This document shows, piece after piece, positions 22,476 through 31,930 of a stretch of DNA of 64,000 nt; the stretch's first letter is position 1, and each line of letters starts with the position of its first letter. Where the stretch lies: contig JAIVFJ010000006.1 in NCBI GenBank assembly GCA_025765615.1, forward strand, positions 1 through 64,000, in the 5' to 3' direction. The notes below the pieces were generated by a model. The model had not been told where the DNA came from and did no database searches. It saw nothing but the letters and a program-made list of their open reading frames with translations. The stretch comes from Zopfochytrium polystomum (lineage: Eukaryota; Chytridiomycota; Chytridiomycetes; Chytridiales; Chytridiaceae). Made by a program: the position numbers and the translations under genes.

Positions 22476-23324
22476 TCAACGGTGGGAGCCAGCTGGAAAA
22501 AACTTCCCGCCGTGCTTGGCTTCGTAAATATGACAGTAGTCCTTATTGACCCAGTCAGCCAGGTTGATGCCTGGGGCGATGAGCAGGGGATGAGCGTCAT
22601 TCCCCACCAGGTGAGCCTCCTGTATTTCCTCTGCGAAGGCCTTGAGTGGGCTGTTGCGAAGAACATGCAAGCGCTGGGCCTTGACTGCCGTAGCCAGATC
22701 AGCTTGGGCCAGCAAAACAGCGTGCTCTGCCACTCTCGCCGCTGCTTGGACGCGCGCCACCAATGCAGGGAGGGACTCTTGGGCCGCCTCGGCAGGGGCA
22801 GCAGCGAAAGCTGTCACCGTCGCGAGGCTGTCGGCAGCTAGCCTGTCAACAATGAGGGCCAGATGGAAGAGCTGGTAGATGGACTTGACTGACTCGCCCC
22901 AGGCGGCAGCCTCCTTTGTGACCTTCTCCGTCCGATCCACCTTGAGCATCATGGTGTGTTCTGGTTTGAGGGAGGGGGCTTTCACTGCATGAACCCGTTC
23001 CCACCTGGGAAAAGCCTTGCACAGGCGCTCCAGGTCATGAGTGGCGAAGTGCAGATCGAAGACTCCCTCGGTGAAGAGGTCTGCAACGTCGTCAGACTCG
23101 CGGATGTAGCGAATGTCCACCTCTTCATCCTCCATAGGGTCGGCCTCGTCCCCGGGAGGAGCGTCGTACCAATTGGCGTCCTCCCCGTCAGCTGCCGCAA
23201 CAGCGGCTGCTGCTTGGTTCGCATGGCGGGGCGCTGCTTGGCCGGCCCCGCCTGCGAGGCAACTGTGATCCGCAAACAAACCCTCTTGCGCACCTGGGGG
23301 GTCGTGGAGGGGCTGGATTGGCAC
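22476..23324 (-). CDS. Gag-like protein of the YR retroelement
   Basis: An open 282-codon frame at the 5' end of the element. It starts with a Pro/Ala-rich segment, then an acidic stretch (PMEDEEVDIRYIRESDD) and a helical, Ala-rich middle, and ends near KDYCHIYEAKHGGKFFP. No CCHC zinc knuckle is present. Its position and composition fit a structural protein of DIRS/Ngaro elements. Sequence-level homology was not recognised. Confidence 0.5.
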   Translation of the reverse strand: MPIQPLHDPPGAQEGLFADHSCLAGGAGQAAPRHANQAAAAVAAADGEDANWYDAPPGDEADPMEDEEVDIRYIRESDDVADLFTEGVFDLHFATHDLERLCKAFPRWERVHAVKAPSLKPEHTMMLKVDRTEKVTKEAAAWGESVKSIYQLFHLALIVDRLAADSLATVTAFAAAPAEAAQESLPALVARVQAAARVAEHAVLLAQADLATAVKAQRLHVLRNSPLKAFAEEIQEAHLVGNDAHPLLIAPGINLADWVNKDYCHIYEAKHGGKFFPAGSHR

Positions 23325-23663
23325 TTCAAGCCGGGCGCGCTTGATGGCCCTCGGTGTTCGAAGGTATGGTGGACGACAATCCTATCGGAGAGTCAGTCTT
23401 CAGTCATGCAAGCGAGGGATGAGTGTACCCACCTCCATCATAGGCTAGACACAGCACAGAGAGACTGCAAAGCAAGTCAGGCCGCCGTTGTGGGGGACGA
23501 CGGCGAAGGATGACCGTAACCTATCCTTCCTCTGTGAGGGGAGCAAGGGAAACCATCAGAACGAGGGAACCTCGGACACCCCGAAAGCAGCTGTGAGGCC
23601 GCCATGGCGCTGAAGGCGCCCAGCACCCACCAGCTGAGTCGGCGCAGTGGTGCGAGAGCGAAG

Positions 23664-23702
23664 ACTGAGCGAAAAAAAGATTGGCTTTTTTCATTTTTTT
23701 GT
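23664..23702 (+). repeat. Right inverted terminus of the YR retroelement
   Basis: Pairs with 18366-18402. The gag-like frame starts about 335 bp inside it on the minus strand. Confidence 0.7.
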
Positions 23703-26115
23703 CCGGTGGGGGATGGAGGCGAGGGGAATCAGGGTTGACGGTGATGTTGAAGTTGGGAGAGGCACGACGGTGTTGGTGGAGGGTTGCGAGGAAGAAGAGG
23801 TGTTTGGTGTCGGGTTTGGCAGTGTGGTTTTGTTGGAGAAAACTGTTGAGGTACCTGACTGATGTAAATAGAAAGGTTGCGAATGTAGCTTCCATCCCTC
23901 TTGTGGCACCTGCTGCGTATGCAGTGGAAGCATTTGTTGGGCTCATAACCCGAAGATAAAAAACAATCGAAATGTTGTGCTGCTAGTCTAGTTCCGCCGA
24001 CCTTCTTTTCCAGTCAGCTCCAGCAACCAAGTGCAATTATGAACAAGCTACTTATGCGAGAATCAACTAGCGGGGTGTTTGTGAACGAGTCTGCGGATTC
24101 CCTGGTTTCAGCCCAAATTTCCGTGTTTCCAGAAAAAAATAAGTGAGGACCGATTTTTTTTTTTGGGCCAACCTTGACCTGTGCTGGGTACTTAACAGAA
24201 ACCTCTGCCAGGACCTAGACGTTAGCACCTTTCTAATGTCCTTTTGACCGATCAACACGTTTATCATACTCCCACAGTCCACTGCCGTTCTGGAAAAAAT
24301 TTCTAAGTGAGGGCTGAAAAAAAAATCAAAAATCCTTTGACGCCAAGTTTACCTTGAACAGACCTGAGCCCAGGACGTGAGGGCAGGTCCGGTAAGCAAA
24401 CCACACGCGTAGAACACGATTCCGGCGTCGAAACGGCGGTGGACAGCCTCCTGCAAAAGATTTCCTGAGTGGGAGTGCGTTTTGGATCTGGAGTTTTCGG
24501 AAAAACCGGCGATATTCCCTGTTTGCCACTAATCGACCCAAAGTTTTTTTTGCATATTCGGAATCCTCTCGCAATTCTAGCTTAGAGATGTGACACTTAG
24601 AACGTCGAATCACGTCGTCTTTGTGCCGGTGGGAGAGCTCAAAGTGTGGGTGGTCACTGTGGACTTAGTTTTTTCGGCCCTGGTGGAAAACAATAACAAA
24701 ATGAAAAAATTGACAAAAAAAAACAATTAGACTTGGCCTCATATGAGTCCATATGAGGCCATATTGAGTCCATATGAGTGGTGAATGAAAACCATAACAA
24801 AAACAATAAAATTGACAAAAAAAAACAATTAAGGAGACACAAAATGGACTCATTGATGGACTTGATAGTGGACTTGATAGTGTGGACTTGATAGTGGCCC
24901 CACTTTCACTAAGTAGGGCCTGGATTGATATGTCTAGGTTTCCATTCCACTTAATACTCAGAGTATTTGTCAGCAGGTTCAAACAAGTGCATCTGTCATA
25001 AAACCCCAAGGATCAGGACCCCTATTATTTTTCCCAGTTTTTAATTAGTAGAAAACCTGATATGTATTGATTATCAGTCTTTGCACCTGGATAAATGGCT
25101 GATTTTCTTTAAAAAATTATTTGGTTGGGCAAATTATAAATTTTACCTCTATTGAACTTTCATTTTGATTACTGTAAAAAGATGTTATTTGAAACCTAAG
25201 GTTCCACAATGACTGGCCAAAAACTCCTCACTTTTGGAACTAACTAAGAGCTGAAACACTTTTTATGGAAAGAGTGCTCGGTCCAGGTGCACAAAGCTAT
25301 TAAACTGCAATGGGAAGGAGACATATGTGGCAAATGCACTGGGGGAGTCTCACAGGACTACCTACCCCTGGCGGAAGATGAATGTGCAATCCCAGGGCAA
25401 AACTGAGCACAAACTAAGGACCTAGCTAGTGTCAAAGGATGGGATGGATGCATGGCATAACAGCACCCACAGGCTTGCCCAAAGGAGTATGTGAGAAGGA
25501 CGCTCTCTCTGTGCTCAAAATCCGACACACGAAACAGAAAGGTTAAGACTCAGAAATCACAGAAACAGGCGCAAAAGCTCATACATAGGTGCGCAACAAA
25601 AGAAGCGCTGGGCGCTTCCACAGCACCTTCGGTCCTTCCCCTGATTCCACAAATGGGAGGCCCTGCCCACAATCTTGAACCTATGGTGACAGACTTACGA
25701 AGATGCGGTAAAATTGTACCCTTCTTTCTTCCAACTGGCAACAGCGGCTGAGCATGTTGGTGTGTCTGCGCCATTTTCGCTTTTCCCCTGCGGTTAGCGG
25801 CTGGTGGATTCTCGCCGGCAGCAATGTGCACCTTTTCAAACACAAGCATGATTGCGCCAGTATCGTTTAGGTTTTCGTTGCGCTCGCCTAAACTGTCATT
25901 CAAAACAAGGAGTCTCCAACCCCTATGTTATAATCATTGGGAGAAAAGGGTTGCGCGCACAGTGTGTTCTTCCCCGGCCAATGTGGCCAAAAAAGGAAGC
26001 AATGGGCAAAAACCGACAAAGAGAGAGACAACGGTTGAACGCAGACAAGACGCAGACAAAAGGGCTTTCTTTTGGAAAAAAAAGGAGGAAAAAAGAAAAA
26101 GAAAGAAAAAGAGAA
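23703..26115. other. AT-rich intergenic stretch with repeat debris
   Basis: No gene recognised. Contains two copies of a short A-rich unit (ATTGACAAAAAAAAACAATTA at about 24708-24728 and 24813-24833, each cited here by position), four ATATGAG/ATATGAGG words at 24740-24780, and one copy of dispersed repeat R2 at 24937-24972. Base composition is more AT-rich than around the host genes. Confidence 0.45.
24937..24972 (+). repeat. Dispersed repeat R2, copy 1
   Basis: 36 bp (GGTTTCCATTCCACTTAATA...) shared with 58429-58465 and 58737-58774. The core contains the palindrome ACTCAGAGT. Confidence 0.65.
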
Positions 26116-27553
26116 TGGCACCTGCAACGGCGGCGGCCGCCGCCACGCCGCTGCTGCTGCCACTGACGGCCGAGAAGGCCAGGAACGCTCTGCCGTACGT
26201 CGCAGAAGGGAGGGCGGCGGCGGCGACCATCGGGACACCGACCGCGACGGTCAACGTCGACGCCAGGACTCTCGCCGCCGTCGTCGCCTCGGGCAGCGGC
26301 GAGGGCCTCGCGCGGCATCCACTGCCGCTCCCATCGGAAAAGAAAGACCCCCCACTGTCAAACAACGACGACAGTAACGCCTTCACGTTCCCCCCGCAAC
26401 CGCCGGAGCCGTCACCACCGCATCCGGAGCTCCTGACGTACCCGTCCTTTCGCTCTGCAAATTCCAAAGCCCAAGCGGAAGCAGATGGTGCGTACAGGGC
26501 CCCCCGTGCCGATCTTGATGACCCAGCTTACCGTCGATTCGCAAGAAAAACTCCGGCCGAGGAAGAAACGGGCGGTCATTTTTGCGACGCTTCTCGCACT
26601 CATTGTTGGCGGCGCGGTCACGATTGGTCTAGTCCTCGGGCTGAGGTCGGCCAAGGGGAGCGCCGGCAACGAAGATCTTGACGCCGCTGTTCCCGCCAAC
26701 AGCAGTGCAACGCAGACCTCGACTACCGCTGATCCGTCTCGTTGGAGCTCGACAGAGTCCCAGCTCACCTCTTTGCGAGCACAGGCTCCGCCAACCGGCT
26801 CCACAGCCGGCCCCAACTCTGCCAGCAGACAACCTTCACTATCGTTGCCCTCAGCCTCATCACTAGACTCCCCAACGGCATCCTCCTCCAACACTCTCAC
26901 ATCCGGCCCGCTCGTCCTCCCCTCCCCGACCTCATCCACCGACGCTACCGCACCCGCGTCAAATCCGCCGACCACACCCACCACAAGCCGGTCGACCAAT
27001 GGGAAAGAAGAGATCGGCTTCACCCGCACCACCTCGGCCAGCAGCGCTCCCACGCCAACGCCGCCGCCACCGCCATCCCTTTTTCAAATTTTTGTGAACA
27101 TCACCAGCTCGTGCATGGTCAGCCACGAGGGGACCAACTACATGTGGGGAACCGCGTGCGAGACGGCGCCGTCGGCCGGCAGCATTCAGTTGTTCTCGGG
27201 GCGGCAGAACGCGCCGTGGGTGCACAAAGCGAGCGGGTTGTGTATGGTTATTCTGGATAGCGATGTATGCGAGGAGACCGAAGCCCCTTCTTTCTTCGGC
27301 CCCAACAACCCACTCTCCCCCCCTCCCCCCAAGTAACCCTTCACCCCAGCGGCGGCCAGCTCACAAACATACTTCATCTTGCATTCCAAAAAAGGGGTTC
27401 CCCGGCCTCGTGCCGTGCACGGGTGGCATAGAACAAATGTGGACGATCAAAGACGACGTGCTGTACGACGGGAACGGGAAGTGCTCCACCAAGCCGAAGG
27501 GATTGGAAACTTTTATTATAGGATGCGCCCGCTTTGCGCTGCTGTTTTCATGA
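26116..27553 (+). CDS. Single-pass membrane protein with Ser/Thr-rich stalk
   Basis: Proposed exons are 26116-26487, 26546-27264 and 27395-27553. The 58-bp intron (GTGCGT...TCGCAAG) is the only GT-AG choice I found that joins the N-terminal frame to the membrane frame; intron 27265-27394 starts GTATGC. The N-terminal ~125 residues are Ala/Pro-rich and cytosolic by the positive-inside rule (KLRPRKKR before the membrane). The membrane helix is AVIFATLLALIVGGAVTIGL. A stalk of about 140 Ser/Thr/Pro-rich residues follows, then a Cys-containing domain (SSCMVSHEGTNYMWGTAC, SGLCMVI, PCTGGIEQMWTI, DGNGKCSTKP) that resembles a ricin-type beta-trefoil repeat. A wall sensor or surface lectin is a fair guess, not shown. 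The 3' end may have another exon. Confidence 0.55.
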
Positions 27554-27901
27554 AAGGAGAAAACAAAATAATATTAACCACGTATGCGGTCCCACCACCG
27601 GCAGAAGCCGGGGCGTTAATTATTAGTTCCTCCCTAAAGTGTTTGAAGTTTGATCCATCTTGGATACATTTTGAAACGCGGAACAAGTGGAGGCCCACAA
27701 CAACTCCAAAAAAAAAAAAAAAACTCGCGGAGACGCAATCATCTCTCTCGGTTGCGCCAAAGCCTGGGGTGGGACGCCAAAACCATTTGGTGAGCGATGG
27801 ACGGTAAGCGCGAAACGTGGCGCTGCCTCGTTTACCCCTCCTGCGAACAGTAGCACTGTCTCTAAGTTGATTTTTTTCTTTTTTTTTTTGTCCTCATTCT
27901 A

Positions 27902-28195
27902 GATTCGAAGCCGAATGCAGTGGAACTACGTTGTTTCAAAGAAGATGCTGGTGGAGCTGGACTACTGACTGGATTGTGTTGGAGGGACAAGCGCCTCTTG
28001 CGAAGCTGATGTTGGGTTGCATAATTGCTGTGACAATCGCCCAGACAGAGATTCGAAGCTGAATGATGCAGCTTTGTTTCGAAGAAGATGCTACTGGAGC
28101 TGGATTACAATTTGGCTGTGTTGGAGGAACGAGTGTCTCCTACAAAGAAGATATTGAGTCAAACAATAGCTGTAACAACTGGCCCAAACGAGAAC
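27902..28195 (+). repeat. Diverged tandem duplication, 148-bp period
   Basis: GATTCGAAGC begins both copies, at 27902 and 28050. Shared words run in the same order through both: GAAGATGCT, GGAGCTGGA, TGTGTTGGAGG, CAAGCG/ACGAGTG, ATT/AGCTGT and CGCCCAGA/GGCCCAAACGAGA. The copies have many substitutions and a few small indels. No coding frame spans them. Confidence 0.7.
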
Positions 28196-28424
28196 CCATG
28201 ATTGAACCCCTCTATGTGATGAGTCGTCTGAGTTTTCTCTTTATGTCAACGAGATCAACTCAGCCTGAGAGCTCTATTGCAATTTGATAATAATGGTTTG
28301 ATTGATCAACAGGAAAAGATTAATTGTTTACCTGATTGAGGTCGCATGCAGCCTCTGGCATGTTCATTCATGATTGAATTTGTGTGCTTGCTTGTGTGCC
28401 TGTGACTGCCGCTATACTGTCTTG

Positions 28425-28732
28425 TGTCAGGAACATGGCAGGACAGGGCAAGGCAGACAAGGAACTGAGAGGAGTGATGATTGTATTGGAAACAATAATT
28501 CACTTGAGGGATGGGACAGGTCCCCCATCCCCCTTTTATACCTTTTGAGAGTGTTCCTTGTCAAGACTCAAAGAAAGTTCCAGAAAGAGCAATTAGTAAT
28601 ACAATGATACCAATGATACCAATGACAACAAGACAAGTCAGGAAAGCAAAGAAGGTTCCAGAAGGTTCCACAAGGTTCCATGAAGGAATGTTCTAGAAGG
28701 TTCCAGAGGTTTCCAGAGGGTGATTCATAACA
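28425..28732 (-). repeat. 3' LTR of the chromovirus
   Basis: 308 bp, identical to 31931-32238 on inspection. Preceded by target duplication TCTTG. It contains clustered GAAGGTTCCA words and two GATACCAAT repeats. Confidence 0.93.
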
Positions 28733-28747
28733 TCATCTCCCCCTTTT
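28733..28747 (-). promoter_or_regulatory. Polypurine tract of the chromovirus
   Basis: Minus strand AAAAGGGGGAGATGA directly before the 3' LTR, the position and composition expected for plus-strand priming. Confidence 0.75.
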
Positions 28748-30097
28748 AGGCCTCTTCTGCAGCTTGGTGGGGTACCTGGTCTTGAACTTGAGCAGAAGGT
28801 CTTGGCAGTGAGTGAGGTTTGACTCAGGTTCCCAGGTGTTGTCAGCATCTGAGTAACCTTTCCACTTAACAAGGAACTTGAGTGTTCTTCCAAACCACTT
28901 GGCATCCAAGATTTGTTCAACCTCAAATTCCTCTTCACCTTCTACCTCAACTGGAGGAGGAGGAGGAACAACTCTGCCTGGAATGGAATTGGCCACAAAC
29001 TTCTCTAAAAGGCTGACATGGAAAACTGGGTGGATCTTCATGGATGCAGGGAGATCCAGCTTGAAGGTGACTGGATTGATTTGCTCCAAGATCTTGAAAG
29101 GACCCAACTTGAGGTTGTCTAGCTTGGGACTTGGTCTTTTGGTCTGCAAGTTCTTCCTCAGAAGCCAAACTTGCTGACCCACAGCAAGGTCATGGTCCAT
29201 TCTGTGAGTGTTGGCAAATCTTGAGGCATCTTCTTGGGCTTGCTTCAGGGTGGAGTCCAGGAAGGAGTTGATGATCTTGAGCTTATGTAAGTGTGAAGCC
29301 GCAGCAGGAGCTTGGACATTGGATAGGGTCTCTTGTCCCAGAAGATCTCCTCTTGGATTGAAGCCATAGGTTGCAAAGAAAGGAGATAGCTGGGTGCTTG
29401 AGTGGAGAGAATTGTTGAGAGCAAATTCTGCCAGTGGAAGGAGGGTGGGCCAATCATCTTGTTGATAGCTGACATAGCACCTCAGATACTGCTCCAGAGT
29501 CTGGTTTGTTCTTTCTGTTTGTCCATCAGTCTGAGGGTGATAAGCAGTTGACAGTTGAGACTTGATTCCAAGGGCTGCTGTGAGTGCTTTCCAAAATTGA
29601 GATCTGAACTGTGGTCCTCTGTCACTGACGATTGACTGAGGCAGCCCATGGAGCCTGAATATGTGCTGCAAAAACAGGTCTGCTGTTCCTTGTGCATCTA
29701 TATTCTCAGTGCAGGGGATGAAATGGGCCAACTTTGTCCTTCTGCAGATGACAACAAGGATAGAGTCAAATCCATGGGATGGGGGCAGTTTCACAATGAA
29801 GTCCATGGATATTGATGACCAAGGGCTGATGGCAATTGGGAGGGGCTCCAGAAGTCCATAGGGCTTGTGTCTGCTGGATTTGTTTCTTTGACAGGTTTCA
29901 CAGCTGCTGACATAGTTCTTGATGTACTTCCTCATGCCTGGCCAGTAGAAGTCTCTGGAAACAAGCTCATATGTCTTGTGCTCCCCTGGGTGTCCAGCTG
30001 TTGCTGCATCATGCCTTGTCTTGAGTATCTCAAGTTTTTCCTCTTCTTGGCTGATTTGAATCTTGTGAGGCTTGGGGTCCTTGGAAATAGCATGGGC
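28733..30097 (-). CDS. Integrase with C-terminal chromodomain
   Basis: Open from 30097 directly after the TAG, with an ATG at 29935. The zinc-binding HHCC region reads RHDAATAGHPGEHKT then SSCETCQRNK. The catalytic core has MDFIVKLPP (first Asp), SDRGPQF (second Asp) and YHPQTDGQTERTNQ (Glu). The chromodomain lies near the end: EVEQILDAKWFGRTLKFLV, then KWKGYSDADNTWEPE with the aromatic pattern intact. The reading frame ends at 28733, beside the polypurine tract. Chromodomains bring chromovirus integrase to methylated-histone chromatin. The preserved frame suggests function in trans or very recent origin. Confidence 0.88.
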   Translation of the reverse strand, partial: AHAISKDPKPHKIQISQEEEKLEILKTRHDAATAGHPGEHKTYELVSRDFYWPGMRKYIKNYVSSCETCQRNKSSRHKPYGLLEPLPIAISPWSSISMDFIVKLPPSHGFDSILVVICRRTKLAHFIPCTENIDAQGTADLFLQHIFRLHGLPQSIVSDRGPQFRSQFWKALTAALGIKSQLSTAYHPQTDGQTERTNQTLEQYLRCYVSYQQDDWPTLLPLAEFALNNSLHSSTQLSPFFATYGFNPRGDLLGQETLSNVQAPAAASHLHKLKIINSFLDSTLKQAQEDASRFANTHRMDHDLAVGQQVWLLRKNLQTKRPSPKLDNLKLGPFKILEQINPVTFKLDLPASMKIHPVFHVSLLEKFVANSIPGRVVPPPPPVEVEGEEEFEVEQILDAKWFGRTLKFLVKWKGYSDADNTWEPESNLTHCQDLLLKFKTRYPTKLQKRPKRGR

Positions 30098-31051
30098 CTA
30101 CACACTGTCAGGAAGCAGTGAAAGGTGTGTCTTGGATTGTGGGGTGAAACCATCTCCCCCTTCAGGTGCAAGGTCTGTCCTTCTGTGCTCATCAGTGGGG
30201 GGGCTTGAATTCTTGACTGGGAACTGCGATTCTTGAATCTTTGACTGAGGGTTCTGTTCTTGGCAAAGACTGTGAGCTGTGGAGCTTGAATCTTGAATTT
30301 GGACTGTGAACTGTGGTACTTGAATCTTTGACTGTGGGTTCTGTGAACTACAGACTTGGCCATGACTGTGAGCTCTATGAGCTGTACTGGAATCTTGACT
30401 ATGAACTGTGAACTGTGAAACTTGAATCTTGGCTTGGATACTAGGCTGAGAACCTTGAATCAGGGACTTGAGAGCATGAGACTTGGAGGCTTGACTTGAG
30501 TTTTGGGTGACTGTTCCAATTGGTGGAGGTTGGACTTGACCAGTGACCCAATCAATGTCAGGGTTCTGGGCTTGCAGCCATGGTAATCCCAGGATGACAG
30601 AGAATGTGGGTGAGCCAAGATCCAATACTTCCAGGTTGACCATGGATGGTGGAAAGTCTTGGATGTGGAGGTTTAGCTTGGTTTCATGGCTGATTTCCTT
30701 GAACAGAGCATGATTGGCAAAGTGGACCTTGAGGGGTGTGGATTTCTTGATGGTGGGAATGGCACAAGACTTGGCAAGGGTGGCATCAATGATGTTGCAG
30801 GATGATCCAGAGTCTATAAGGGCCTTGGTTGTGATGGTTGACTTGGGTGAGAGTTGAATCTTGACATCCATGGTGAGTTGGTGGGGCTTGGAATCTGAGG
30901 TGTTTGTGGTGCTGGTGGTGGTGATGAAACAGGGGCAGCTTGGAGGAGGGTCCAGGGAATTGCCCCTCAGTGAGCCTGGACCTGGGAGTTTGGGTGCTTC
31001 TTCCTTGGGCAGTCCTTGACAGCGTGTTCCTTGGAGCCACAGTAGAAACAC
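30098..31051 (-). CDS. Aspartic protease region of the chromovirus
   Basis: ALIDSGSSCNIIDATLAK carries the DSG active site; VILGLPWLQAQNPDIDW is the usual flap/C-terminal motif (GLPWL, NPDIDW). The last third contains about three related Gln/Ser-rich units (QNPQSKIQVPQFTV and similar). The frame ends at TAG 30098-30100, and the next codon begins the integrase reading in the same frame. Where reverse transcriptase should begin, there is nothing. Confidence 0.8.
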   Translation of the reverse strand: MFLLWLQGTRCQGLPKEEAPKLPGPGSLRGNSLDPPPSCPCFITTTSTTNTSDSKPHQLTMDVKIQLSPKSTITTKALIDSGSSCNIIDATLAKSCAIPTIKKSTPLKVHFANHALFKEISHETKLNLHIQDFPPSMVNLEVLDLGSPTFSVILGLPWLQAQNPDIDWVTGQVQPPPIGTVTQNSSQASKSHALKSLIQGSQPSIQAKIQVSQFTVHSQDSSTAHRAHSHGQVCSSQNPQSKIQVPQFTVQIQDSSSTAHSLCQEQNPQSKIQESQFPVKNSSPPTDEHRRTDLAPEGGDGFTPQSKTHLSLLPDSV

Positions 31052-31890
31052 AGTCCCTGCTGGGCCCTCCTTGTTTTCTCCTCTTGGCTCAGAGGACCCT
31101 TAGGAAGTGTCTCAACTGCATCCACTTGCATGGGTTCAGGAACTGTAAGAGCTTGAGGGACTGGGGTAAGCCTTGATGTAGTTCCTACTTGTCTTTGCTT
31201 CAGCCTCTTGGAGTAGAGTCTGTTGTCAATCTTGATGGCAAGGAGAATGTACTCTTCCAAGGTCTCAGGGATGTGCAGAGACTGGGAGAGCATGTCTTGG
31301 ATGGACTCATGGAGACCATCATGGTACAGCTCCATCAGAGCTGCATCATTGTATCCAGAGTCTCTGGCTAGTTGCTTGAATTGGTTGGTGTAGGCCACAC
31401 AAGATTGCTTTCCTTGCTTGATATGCTTGAGCTTGGATCTTGCTGTCCAAGATGCGTAGGGGTCACCAAAGGTAGCCTCCAGCCCCTCCCAGAGTTCTTG
31501 CAGGGTGGTGGGTGTGCTTGGGAGAGATCTGTACCATGATTGAGCTTGACCAGACAGGAGGGTGCTTGTGAAAAGAACCTTGACTTGCTCACTGGGAAAT
31601 CTTGAAGGTTGGAGAAGGATGACATTCTCCACAGTGGCCATAAAGTTCCTAAGGTCTTTGGCCAGCCCAGTGAACTTGTCAGGGCTGGGAACCTTGGGCT
31701 CTCTTGCTTGGTTGGCTTGGGGCAGGGGAAGAGCTTGATGTTCTTGTTGGTGAAGGTGTTGTTGAAGCTGGTGCTGCTGGTGAAGGACTTGTTCTTGAAG
31801 TTGGTGTGTCTGTCTTGAAAGGGCTTGTAATTGGTCCATCAAGGCTTGGAAGGCAGTTGCATCAGGGAAGGTGTTGTTTGGGTCAGACAT
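30967..31890 (-). CDS. Gag capsid/nucleocapsid protein of the chromovirus
   Basis: 307 codons, intact. The N-terminal part is Gln/His-rich and coiled-coil-like; the middle matches retrotransposon gag (PDKFTGLAKDLRNFMATVE, LSGQAQSWYRSL, LWEGLEATFGDP, SKLKHIKQGKQS, ARDSGYNDAALMELYHDG). Near the C-terminus is one CCHC knuckle, CFYCGSKEHAVKDC. The protein forms the particle and binds RNA. It overlaps the protease frame by 85 bases in the -1 frame, so protease would need a -1 ribosomal shift or is a broken fusion. Confidence 0.88.
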   Translation of the reverse strand: MSDPNNTFPDATAFQALMDQLQALSRQTHQLQEQVLHQQHQLQQHLHQQEHQALPLPQANQAREPKVPSPDKFTGLAKDLRNFMATVENVILLQPSRFPSEQVKVLFTSTLLSGQAQSWYRSLPSTPTTLQELWEGLEATFGDPYASWTARSKLKHIKQGKQSCVAYTNQFKQLARDSGYNDAALMELYHDGLHESIQDMLSQSLHIPETLEEYILLAIKIDNRLYSKRLKQRQVGTTSRLTPVPQALTVPEPMQVDAVETLPKGPLSQEEKTRRAQQGLCFYCGSKEHAVKDCPRKKHPNSQVQAH

Positions 31891-31917
31891 GATGGCAGAG
31901 AGTAGTAGGAGAGGGTG

Positions 31918-31928
31918 AAGTGAATTAT
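31918..31928 (-). promoter_or_regulatory. Self-priming primer-binding site
   Basis: Two bases inside the 5' LTR the minus strand reads ATAATTCACTT. This is the exact reverse complement of AAGTGAATTAT in the LTR (32011-32001), which begins 35 bases after the TATA box. An 11-base match between the RNA 5' end and the site beside the LTR is the arrangement of Tf1/sushi elements, which prime with their own transcript rather than a tRNA. Confidence 0.8.
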
Positions 31929-31930
31929 GA

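Larger units (their letters stand above)
18366..23702 (-). mobile_element. DIRS/Ngaro-like tyrosine-recombinase retroelement
   Basis: Termini are set by inverted copies of a near-identical 37-39-bp sequence, 18366-18402 and 23664-23702 (AAAAAGCCAATC on the left, GATTGGCTTTTT on the right). Between them, in minus-strand order, lie a gag-like frame, RT, RNase H and a tyrosine recombinase, the order seen in the DIRS superfamily. There is no DDE integrase or aspartic protease. A methylase domain was not seen. The coding frames carry several stops and shifts, so this copy is probably inactive. Confidence 0.75.

Noticed and set aside
30967..31051. Programmed -1 frameshift between gag and protease
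   Set aside because: The frames do overlap in -1, but I found no convincing slippery heptamer with a structure after it; a simple indel is equally likely.
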